This document shows positions 49,142 through 59,700 of a stretch of 64,000 nucleotides of DNA, one piece after another. Under the pieces are notes generated by a model. That model did no database searches. It had not been told where the DNA came from and worked only from the letters and a program-made list of their open reading frames with translations. Position 1 is the first letter of the stretch. The number at the start of each line of letters is the position of its first letter. This stretch comes from Allobosea sp. 67-29 (GTDB taxonomy: Bacteria > Pseudomonadota > Alphaproteobacteria > Rhizobiales > Beijerinckiaceae). Location of the stretch: assembly GCF_001898115.1 (NCBI RefSeq), contig NZ_MKSQ01000019.1, positions 24,047 through 88,046 on the forward strand, written 5' to 3'. The position numbers were made by a program, and so were the translations under genes.

Positions 49142-50776
49142 TCAGAGCGTCTTGCGCAGGGTGAGCCGGAAATAGAGCTCGACGTCCCGCTGCGCCGCCG
49201 AGACGCGTTCGAGCGGGTGCCCGACGCCGCCTTCCAGCGAGGCCCATTCGACGGGGCGCCAGATCAGCCCGGCGCCCAGCGACGTCGCGCGGAAATGCGT
49301 CGCGGCGTTGTAGTCGGTGCGGCCGTGGTCGAGGAAGACGAGCGCCTCGAGCGACTTCAGCGGCTCGGGCAGAATGTAGTGCAGTTCTGCCTGGCCGTAG
49401 AAGCCGGAATTGCCGAAGGCGCTGCCGATCGGATAGCCGCGCACTGTGGTCGGGCCGCCGATCTGGAAGATCTGGTCGCCGGGCAACTGCGATTCTCCGG
49501 TAACCTGCCAGGCGCCGACGAGCGACCCGTAGAAGTCGTCGGTCAGCCGCCAGACGGACGCCGTGTTGCCGGTCCAGATCGTATAGTTGCGCCGGGCGCC
49601 CGACAGCCTGTCACGATGCGCGACCTGCGACCAGTTCACCGTCGACTGGTGCGAGAGGTTGGGCAGGGTCACGGTCAACGCCGCGCCGGCGGTGGCCCGC
49701 GTGTAGCCGGTCTCGACCGTCGTGAAGCCGAGCTGCTTGCTGCTGCCGCTGCCGGCGCCGAGCGCGCCTGTCGCCTGCAGCAGGATCGCATCGGTGGCGA
49801 AGACGGGTTGCGACAGCGTCAGCGAACGGCTTTCCGAGACGCCTTCCGGCCGCAATTCACGGATCGCGCCAGTGACGATCCGGTAGGCGGAGCGGGTGAG
49901 GCTGAGACCGAATCGCGTGCCCCATGGCGAGACCGGGAGGGTATAGCTAGCACTGCCAAGGATGCTGCCCCGCCCCCGCGAGCCGTAGAGCACGAGCTTG
50001 TCGTCGATGCCGAGCAGGTTGTGATGGCGCCAGAACAGGATGCCCTGGTAGCGGCCGGTCGAGGAGACGCCCTGGTTATCATAGGAGAGCTGAAGCGTGT
50101 TGCGCAGCGGCTCCGTTACGGCGAGGTCGAGATCGGTCAGGCCGAAGCCGGCTCCGGCCTGGAGCTGGGCGCGGATCTGCAGCTCGTTGAGCCGGTTGAA
50201 GATCGAGATGCTGCGATTGAGCGCGGGGGCGTCCACGATCTCGCCTTCGCCGGCCGGCACCTGCGAGCGAACGTACCAGGGCCAGGTCCGAACCGCCCCG
50301 GAGACGCCGATCCTGCCGACGCGCCCCTCGACGAGGCGGATCCTCAGCACGCCGCCATCGAGCTTCTGCGGCGGCAGAACCGCGCGGGCGGTGACCTGTC
50401 CCTTATCGGCATAGAGGTCGTTGACCGCCTGGACCAGCAGGCCGATCTCCGCGAGGTCGACGCGCCGGCCGAGATAGCGCGAGCGGATGGCGTCGAGCTC
50501 CGCCGAACTCAGGAAATGCGAGGCGTCGAAGTCGATGCGGCGGAGCACGACGGTGGCGCCGCCCGCCGGGAATTGCAGCTTCGCCTCGGGTGCCGGCGCG
50601 ACCAATCCCGGGCCGCGCTGGCGCTGTGGTGCAGTCTGCCGCTCGATTTCGCGCTGCTGGCGGCCGGCCTCCGTCTCCAGCGTCTGCGGGACGACGAACT
50701 GCGCCGCTGCGGGCTCGGCGAAGGCTATGGTTCCCGCGGCCATGGCGAGGCCGAAGGCAAGGCTCGTTCTGCTCAA
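49142..50776 (-). CDS. TpsB/ShlB-type outer-membrane transporter
   Basis: A 544-residue protein with a signal peptide (FGLAMAAGTIAFAEPAAAQF region). A periplasmic POTRA part follows (VVLRRIDFDASHFLSSAELD, then LVQAVNDLYADKGQVTARAV), then a 16-stranded beta-barrel with a C-terminal strand ending LYFRLTLRKTL. The loop 6 motif is TTVRGYPIG, the family's VRGY. It belongs to the two-partner secretion transporters, which export a giant partner. Its start overlaps the adhesin's stop by 4 bases. Confidence 0.92.
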   Translation of the reverse strand: MSRTSLAFGLAMAAGTIAFAEPAAAQFVVPQTLETEAGRQQREIERQTAPQRQRGPGLVAPAPEAKLQFPAGGATVVLRRIDFDASHFLSSAELDAIRSRYLGRRVDLAEIGLLVQAVNDLYADKGQVTARAVLPPQKLDGGVLRIRLVEGRVGRIGVSGAVRTWPWYVRSQVPAGEGEIVDAPALNRSISIFNRLNELQIRAQLQAGAGFGLTDLDLAVTEPLRNTLQLSYDNQGVSSTGRYQGILFWRHHNLLGIDDKLVLYGSRGRGSILGSASYTLPVSPWGTRFGLSLTRSAYRIVTGAIRELRPEGVSESRSLTLSQPVFATDAILLQATGALGAGSGSSKQLGFTTVETGYTRATAGAALTVTLPNLSHQSTVNWSQVAHRDRLSGARRNYTIWTGNTASVWRLTDDFYGSLVGAWQVTGESQLPGDQIFQIGGPTTVRGYPIGSAFGNSGFYGQAELHYILPEPLKSLEALVFLDHGRTDYNAATHFRATSLGAGLIWRPVEWASLEGGVGHPLERVSAAQRDVELYFRLTLRKTL

Positions 50777-53700
50777 GGCTGCTCCCCGATGCCGTCAAGG
50801 TTGACGGGAGGCCTACCGCCCAAGCCGGCGATGCTCGCCGTGGTTTCCGGACCATCCTTGCTGCGCCAGCGCCCGTCGCTGCCGAGCACGAAGCCGCGCA
50901 TGATATCGGCGAAGGAGAGCCCGGTCGGGAAGACCGCGCCGAGCCGCGCGAGTTCCTGCGAGACAGGCCCGCTGCCGGCCGGGACGTCGACCACGTCGGT
51001 GTCGGCCGCCGTCACGAAGGCGCTCGAGGTCAGACGCCTGCCATCGATCACCAGGGAGAACTCGCGATGATTGGGGTAGAGCTGGACGTCGTAGCCGCCG
51101 ACCGGAACGATGGAGCGATTGCTCGCCAGCACGGACATCGCCGGCACACGCAGCTCCAGCGCGCCGGGAACGAAGGCCCTGGCGATCTCCAGCCGGCTCG
51201 CGGTGGCGGCGATGCGACCATCGACCGCGTCGAACCGGCCGATCCGGACGCGGTCCGCCTCGATCGATAGCGCCACCTCTTCTGCTGTGCGCCGATCCAG
51301 GCCGCCGATGTCGAGCGCGAGCGGCGTGCCGACCTCTCCGGGAAGCTGGACGATGTCCGCCGTAATCCGCCGGCCGAGGATGACGATGCCGTCGCCGGCG
51401 GCGAAGCGCCCGAGAGAGATGTCGCCCAAGGTGCTGGCCGCGACGTTGCGGGCCGCGCCGATCGCGATGGCGATCGAGCCGCGGCCGCTGCGCCCGGCCC
51501 GCAGGGTCAGCGCATCCGTGGCCGAGATCCGGTTGCCGGCGATATCGGCCTGCGCCAGCAGCGTGGCGCTGCCACCCGCCTCGATGCGCGTGAAGACGAT
51601 GGACCGGCCCTGCAGGGTCGCATCCGTGGCGGCGGACAGGGACGCGATCGCCAGCGCACCGGTGTCCGCGACGAGGCTCGCCGTGGCTCCGCTGCGCAGG
51701 TCGTCCAGCGTCACGTCGCCCGCGCTGTGGACGGAGACGGCTTCGGCTGCGGACAGCAAGCCAGCCCGGATGCCGCCGGTGCGGGCGAGCAGGGTGAGGT
51801 CGCCGGAGCGCATCGTCGCTGCGTCGAGAGCGATTCCGGCTCCCGCTTCGATCTCGAGCCGGCCGCCGCTGTCGATACGTCCCGCGGCAAGGCCTCCGCC
51901 GGCGTCCAGCCTGGTCGATCCGGCGGCCGAAATCGTGCCGACGGAGAGCAGTGTCGCCGCCACGAGGGATGCGTCGCCGGTGAGCGTCGCGGCCGCCATC
52001 GAGATCGCCCCCGCCGTGGACGTGGCCTTCATGTTGCCGGCGCGCAGCTCGGTGACCGAAAGGGGTCCTTGTGCCGTCAGCAGGGCATCGCCGGTGGTGG
52101 CGACGCGGCCTGCCGCAATCCCGGACTGGCGGGATGCGATGGCCAGCGCGCCGGTTCCGGCGTCGAGGCTCCCGAGCGAGATCATCTGAGCGGCATCGAG
52201 GCGCGCGCCCGCAGCCGATCGAGCCGATGTCAGACTGATGCCGCCAGCGTCCGAACGGGCCGAGAGGGCGCCACCGGCGTCGAGCGTCGCGATGGCGAGC
52301 GCATGGCCCGCGTTGAGCGTCATGTCGCCATCTGCCGACAGCGTGGCCGCATCGATTTCGCCGGCCGCGATCGAGAGCGACCCGCCCGCAACCGCCCGCT
52401 GCAGACGCGCGGTGCTGCCGGCTTCGAGCCGCGCCGAGGTGCCGGCGCTGAAGACGGCCACGTCGAGGAAGCCGCGGGCGTCGAGATGCGCCCCCGCCGC
52501 TGCGGCGACGGTCGCGATGGTGATGTCGCCGCCCGAGGAAATCACGGCGAGATCGCCGGTGCTCGTCGCAGCAGCGCCTGCAACGGTGATCGAGCCGGTC
52601 GCCTCGAGTGCCGAGGTCGCGCCGGCGCTGAGGCTGCCGAGCCGAAGCGTGCCGCTCTGGGCTATGACGGTCGCGGCTCCGCCTGCCGTCAGATTGCCCG
52701 TGACGGAGACGGCGGTTCCGGCCGTGAGGGTCGCCGCGCCGGCCGCCGTGATCGAGCCCGCGGCGATGCCGCCAGCGGTCGAGCTCACGGCGAGGTCGCC
52801 GGCACTGGTCGCGGCCGTGCCGTCGATGGTGACCGTGCCCATCGCGTCGAGCGCAGAGGTCGCGCCGGCGCTCAGGCTGCCGAGGCGGATCGTGCCGTCA
52901 TGCGCGGTGACCGTCGCGGCTCCGCCGGCCGTCAGGGCGCCGGTAAGGGAGACGGCGGTCGCTGCCGTGAGAGTCGCCGCGCCGGCCGCCGCGATCGAAC
53001 TCGCGTCGATGCCGCCGGCGGTCGAGGTAACCGTCAGGTCGCCGGCGCGGGTCGAGACGCTGGCGAGGACGATCGCGCCTGTCGCGGTAATGGAACTGGC
53101 GGCGCCCGCTTGCAGCAGGCCGACCGTCAAGCCGCCATTGCTGCTCCTCAAGGCGGTGCCGGCGAAGCTCGCCGCGGTGTCGACCGCGAGGGGGCCGGCA
53201 GCCGACAGGCCGATCGCCCCCGCATCGGCAGTGAGGGCGGTCGCATGCGTGCCGGCCGCTGCCGAGAGATGGATGTCACCGATGAGGCTGCGCGCCGAAA
53301 TATACGGGGCCGCGAAGGCGAGCGCGGTGCTGCCCGAGCCGATCCCGGTCCCTGCCGAGAGCGCGATGAGGCCTCCTGGCTGGCTCGCGTCGAGACCGGC
53401 TGCGGCGTCGCCATTGCCGGTGATCGCCGCGGCAGCGACGAGAGCGATCGAGCTTTCGCCCGCCGCCGGAACGAATCCGCTGGTGATCGTCCCGGCAACG
53501 ATTCCGAGGCTGGAGGACAGCCTGACGGCCCCGGCGGCGTCGATCCGGCTGCCGCTCGCCATGGCGATGCCGGCGCCCGCAAGGCTGATCTCGCCGTCCT
53601 GCGAGGTGACGGTGCCGACGACGCGGAGGTCGCCATCGGCATTGACGACGAGCCCGTCATCGGCGGCGAGCGTGCCGATCCGGAAGGTGGCGGCGGGCAG

Positions 53701-56700
53701 GCCGCCGACGGCGGCCCCCGAAAACCATGCCGAACCGCCGATGCTGCCGGAGATGTCTCCACCGGTGCCGGTCTGGAGGCCGAGCGCCGTCGAGGGCGAG
53801 CCGACATCACCCGTCGCCGTCAGCCGGATCGCCGCGGCCGAGATCGATACGCCGGGCAGGTATCCTTGGATGCCGCCGGAACGAGCGGTGAGGGAGGCGG
53901 TGCCGGAGGCGAAGATGCGGCCGATCTCGGCCGTGCCGGCGTTGGCGACGAGATAGGCGTCTCCGGCCGCGGCGGACGCCGAGACCAGCCGCCCGCCGAT
54001 CTGATAGGTCAGCGGGGTGGCGGCCGAACCGATGCCGCCGCCGCCTGCGACCAGCACCAGGTCGCCACCGGTCTGGATCTGCACCGGGTTGCGCGGTGTC
54101 GCGCCGTCGTTGCCGGTCGCGACCGCGATCGCCTGCGGAGCCTGCAGGTTGATGGTGCCTGTGGCGGTGAGGCTGCCGACCGTCAGCGTGCCGCCGGCCG
54201 AGCGCGGCGTGCTCGACGACTGCACGTTCGTCGTCGCCTGGACGTAGATGTCGCCCTGGGCCGAGCCGGAGAAGGTGCCGGTGGCGTTGATGAAGAGCGG
54301 TGTCGTCTGCCGGACATCGACCCGCGTCAGCGTCACGCCGGCCGGCACATGGTTGATATCGGCGATCTCGACCAGGCCGCCGTCCTGCGCCTGCCCCATG
54401 AGCTTCACGCTGCCGGCCGTGGTCGCGACGGCGAGGGCGGCGAGCTGGGCGTCCGTGAGCGAGCCGTTGCGGATGTCGGAGAGGGCGACCTGCATGTCCG
54501 GCGCGAGGGAGCCGATGCCGCCGGCGATGTTCAAGGTGACGTCGTGGCCGACAACCAGCGCCGCGCCGTTGCCGACGACGCCGGAGGCAGGCTGGAGGGC
54601 GGACGTGTTGATGGCCGAGACGAGCTGCCGGTCCGTCCAGGCCGCATCGCCCGCGATCCGGGTGGCGAGGCCGGCGGCGGCGTCGGCCGCCGTCGCGCTG
54701 AAGCTGTAGTCGGTTTCGAGCGAACCGGCGCCGAAGCGGGCCTGGCTCGCCCAGCTGCTGCCATAGGCGGTTTCGAAGACGCCCGCATAGCTCGCATAAC
54801 GCCCGGCCGCGTAGTCCCTGACCTCCTGGGCCGACGCGGCATGCCCGAGCGCGGCATCCGCGAAGGCCTGGTAGAGCGGGATCGCGTCGTCATTCAGCGT
54901 GAAGACGCCGTTGGCGACGCTGCCGTTGCGGATCAGCGTTCCGTAGAGGCGGTAGCTCTGCGTCACCTGCGTTTCGAAGGCGGCGATGCTGGCCTGGGCG
55001 GCAGCGTCCGCCCCGTCCGCCGAGGTCAGCTTCAGCGCCCGCGAGACCTGTGATAGCTGGTCGGCGCTCAGGGCCTGGGCGGCGGTCTCGCCCGCCGCCG
55101 AGACCAGCCGGCCGCCGCTGACGTCGATGCGGACATCGCCGGCATCGCTTCGGATCTCGCCGACGCGCAGGTCGCCGGCGACCTGCGCGATACCGATATC
55201 GCCGCGGGCGGAGAGATTGACGACGCCGTCGACATAGCTGCCGTTCGGCAGGAGCGTGGCCACGGCCCGCAGCTTCATCAGCTCCGTCACCGAGCCGATC
55301 GCACCGGTGTCGCTGGCGAGCGTGATGTTGCGGCCGACGACGTTGGCCGTGGCCGAGGCGACCGCGTCCAGGCTGCCGGTGGCGTGGACCGTGATGTCGC
55401 CATAGCTGCCGGTGGCACCCTCGGCGCGCAGAGCCACGACGCGGGCGCTGCCGGTGATGTCGAGGTTGATCCCGCCGGCACCGGTGACAGCGCTGAGCTG
55501 TGCCCCGGAGGTCAAGGTGGTGCGGATCGCCTGGGCAGCGGTGCCGATCGAGTCGCGCGCGTTCAGCGTGAGGTCGTTGCTGAGGATCGAGACGTTCGGC
55601 GCCTGGGTGATGCTGCCGGCCGAGGCGGTTACCGTCGTCGATCCGCTGGGATTGACGATATTGCCCTGCAGCAGGACCGAGCTGTTGGAATTGATGTTGA
55701 CCGTGCCGGCGGCATTGCCGGCGAAGCTGATGCCGAAGCGGTTGTCGGCCTTGACCGAAGCCGTGACCTGCACGAAAGCGCGGGTCACCATCTGGTAATT
55801 CCAGATCGCTTGCCCGGCGCCGGGCTGCGCGACGAAGTCGCGGTCGCAGTGGTTGATCGCCTGCCCGTTGCAGCCGCCGTAATGCGCTTCGTTGTTGATG
55901 AAGTCCAGCTGGCCGCCGGTGATCTCCTGCGTCAGGCCGACGCCGATCAAGCCGGGTTTGTTGGTGATCCGGCCCGAAACGCCCCCGCTGGGAGCCTGCG
56001 CATTGCGCGACCACCAGTACATCCAGTCCGCGCCGGGATTTGTGCTCGGCGACTGGGCGTCGACATAGACCCAGGGGTTGCTCGACGTGCCGGAATCGTA
56101 GCGCCAGTAGGAGACGAGATCGCGCACCTGGGTGGTCTGCGGGGTCAGCCCCTCCTTCTGGAGCAGGGCCTGCTGCGTCCACTCATAGCGCGTACCGGCG
56201 ACGGGATCGTAGCTTGCGGTGGCGCCGGAGATGAACTCGACGGGGCCGGAGGTCGGCTGGGCGCCGTTCATCGTCTGGTAGACGGCGATGCCGGAGCCCG
56301 GCGTATAGGCGTAGATCTTCGTGTTCAGGCCGGAGGTGATGAGCCGGTCGATGATCGTGATCTTGCTGACGCTGGCATTCACGCCGGCGGCGGTGCCGGT
56401 ATTGATGCGGTTGGTGACGAGGTCGAGCCCCGAGAGGTTGTTCACGCTGACATTGCCGAAGCCGCCATTGACCTTGATGCTGCCGAGCGTGTTGGTGCTG
56501 ATGATCTGGCCGTCGAGCAGCACCGAGCCTCCGCCCGAGGAGGCGTTGACATCGGCCATGACGAGGCGGTCGTTCACGACGTCGTATGAGATCGGCACGG
56601 CGTTCGGCGCCGCCCAGCCGCCGCCGAAGATGCTGGCGAAGCTGACCGTGGTGTAGCCGCTGTCGAGCCAGCCCTGCCGGCTGGCGTGCAGGATGTCTCC

Positions 56701-59700
56701 GACATTGCCTCCGATCGTGCCCTGCCAGTCGGTGACGCGGCCGGCCTCGATCGAGGCGTTGACGTTGATCGTCGTCGCCTTGATGGCGACCTGGGCTCCG
56801 TAGATCTGCGTGCCGCCGCCCTGGGCCGTCGGATTGCTCTGCCGGTAGGTCTGGATCGTCGGTATGACCATGAAGCGGATATCGTTGCCCATGTCATAGC
56901 CGCCGGTGCAGGCATAGCCGGCATCGCCGATATAGCCGATGCAGTTGCCGTAGAACTGCATCGAGAAATTGCGCGTCGTGCCCTCGTCCTGCCGGCCGTA
57001 GAGAAAATAGTTGAGATCGTTCGCGCCTTGCCCGGCGGCGAGCGCGTTTGCAGCAGCGTAGACCGCCTCGTCGACGTTGAAGCCGGTCGAGCCCGGCCCG
57101 CCGCCTGGATAGTAGATGTACGAACCATACTCTGCCTGCGGCGATGCGCCGGCGTTGTACATGCCGTTCGGGCCGTTCGACGAGATCGCGACGGCGCCGT
57201 TCGGCACGGTGGCGTTGAACTGCAGTGCGTCGATGCGCTGCCCTGAGAAGCCGAACGAACCCTGGGTGTTGTTGAGCGAGACCACGCCGGCCAGATTGGT
57301 GAGGTTGCTGGCGATCAGCAGCGCCGGGCCCATGCCGCTGGCGTCGAGCTGGCCGGTATAGGCGTTGTCGATCGTGACGATCGGCGCCGCATCGGGATTG
57401 GCATGGCGCGTCAGGGAGCCGCTGTTGCCGACGATCTGGCCGCCGGTCGATTCCGGAATGTAGGCGCCGCCGTCGAGCACGAGATAGGCGTTGCTGCGGT
57501 TGATGACCGTGATCGAGGGGCCGCCATTGGCCGTCAGCGTGCCACTGCCCTGGACGCTGCCGGCGTTGACGAAGACGTTGCCGCCGGCGGCATAGAGCTG
57601 CGTCAGATGCACGGCCTTGACGGGCGCGCCGTTGACGCCCGCGATCAGCGTTCCCGCGACCGAGGCGTCGTAATGGGCGTTGATGTAGGCAACGGCGTTG
57701 AACGCCGGGTCGTAGCCGGCGCTCACCGGTGCGCCGCTGACGAAGCGGATCGTCGGCGTGTCGTTCGGGCCGCATTGCTCGGAGGCGTTGCTGCCGCAGC
57801 CGATCTCGACACGCTGGGTGTTGTAGATGCCTGCCGTCGCGGTGCCGTTCATCACCAGCGTCGAGCTGGAGGAGGAGCCCGGGCTGCTCGTCCCCGCCGT
57901 CACCGGGATGAAGTAGAGCTGGTAGCCATGGCCGGTGCCGTCCGCATGGGCGCTGAGCAGCCCGTCATAGGCGCCGAGGGTGACGTTCTGGGCGCTGGCG
58001 ATGCTGGCGCCCGTGCCGACCTCGACGCGCGCGCGGTTCTGCAGGTCGGTCGAGGCGTCGGCGTCCGGTACCGCGACCAGGCCGCGGACATAGCCGAGGG
58101 CGTTCGCCGCGCCGTTCAGGGTGTTGGTGCGCAGCCCCGAGCCGTCGCGGCCGGCGGTGACGTTGACATCATAGAGACCGAGCAGCGACGAGCCCGTCCC
58201 GATCACCACGTCGTTGCCGGAATGGACCGTCACATCCGCATCGGCCACGCCGACACCGGCGAGACCGTAGGTGCTGACATAGGCGTTGGCCCGGACATTC
58301 GCGAGCGTGTAGGTGCCGATGTTGATGACACCGAACGAGGTCAGCGCATCGTTGCTGCCGAGCGTCACCGCATTGTCGACGATGGCAGTGTAGCGCGAGG
58401 AGACGCCGGCACCCTGCAGCAGGCCTCCGGTCGTGAGCGTCGCGGTGTCGTCGCCCGTCAGCTCGGTCCAGGCCTGGACCAGAATCGGTCCGGGCGCGGC
58501 GGTCGCGCTGGTGCCCGCCGTCAGCATCACGTCGTCGGCCAGGTCGACGCGCGAGGTTCCGTCGATCCGCGTCGTCGAGGTGGCGCCGGCACCGTTGATG
58601 CCGCCGCCGGCCGCCGCCTGCACGGAGTCGCCGAGATCGAGCTGGGTGAAGGCGTTGCGGCTGGTGAGCGCGATCGCCTGCAGGCAGCTCGACAGGTAGC
58701 AGCCGGCCGTGTTGGGGCCTGCCGCAGCGATGCGGCTGCCGGCGCCGAGTGTCGCCAGCACGTCGACATCCGCACCGTTGCGGGCAAGGGCGGCGCTGGC
58801 GCCCAGTGCCGAGGCCTGGAGGCTGTCGATCAGGGATGCGTAGTTCGCGTCATGGCTCGCCGCGATCGTGACGAGGCCGCTGACGACCACGGCGCCGTCA
58901 CCGAGGGAAGCGGTCACATTCGCGTCGTTCGAGGTGGAGCCCGTTGCGCCGGAACCGGCGTAGAGGCCGCCGCTGCCGGCCTGGGCATGGACGATCTGGG
59001 TGTCGTTGCCGCTCGCGGAGAGCGTGAAGCTGCCGGTGCTGCTGCCGTTCACCGTCGCGCCGTCCCCGAAGGAGGCGAGCGTATGGGTCGGCGCGTCGGC
59101 CTGGGCGTTGACGGCGCCGACGGCCGCGATGCTCGCGGTGAAGCCGCTCGCGGTCGCGCCCTGGAGCGTCGTGTTGACGGCGCTGATCGTCACGGTTCCA
59201 GCCGATATCAGGACGTGGTCGCCGACGCTCGCCGTCACGGAGCTGGTATTCCTCGCGCGGGCGTCGCTCCCGACCGCACTGACATAGTAGGCGCCCGAGC
59301 CCGACACGGCCGAGGCTGTCGCGGACTGGCCGCCGCGCGCAAAGTCGCCGGTCTCTCCCGTGAGCGCCGCGACGTCGGTCGCCGCGTCGCCGAAGACGGA
59401 ACCCGTGGCCCGGACGGAGAGGCTGCCTGCGGTGAACTGGCTGGCGGGCAGGGCGGCGTTGCCTTCGATCGCGGCACCCACCAGCGGGGAGACCGTGGCA
59501 TGGGCGATCGCCGCGCCGACCGCGAGGCCGCCGGCGACGACCTCGCCCTTCGCGAGTGCCTTCGCGTCGGGCGAGGCGGTTGCCGACACAGTGATTGCGC
59601 CGGTGCCGACATTGGCCGATGCGCCGGCGCCGATCACGGCCGAGACGGCGGTGGCGTCCGTGGCGTCCGCCTGCGCTCCCGCGCCGGCGAGGAGCAGGCC

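Noticed and set aside
51727..55053. An 1,108-codon rightward open frame
   Set aside because: It is antisense to the adhesin; its Arg/Gly/Asp-rich translation is a by-product of high-GC repetitive coding on the other strand.
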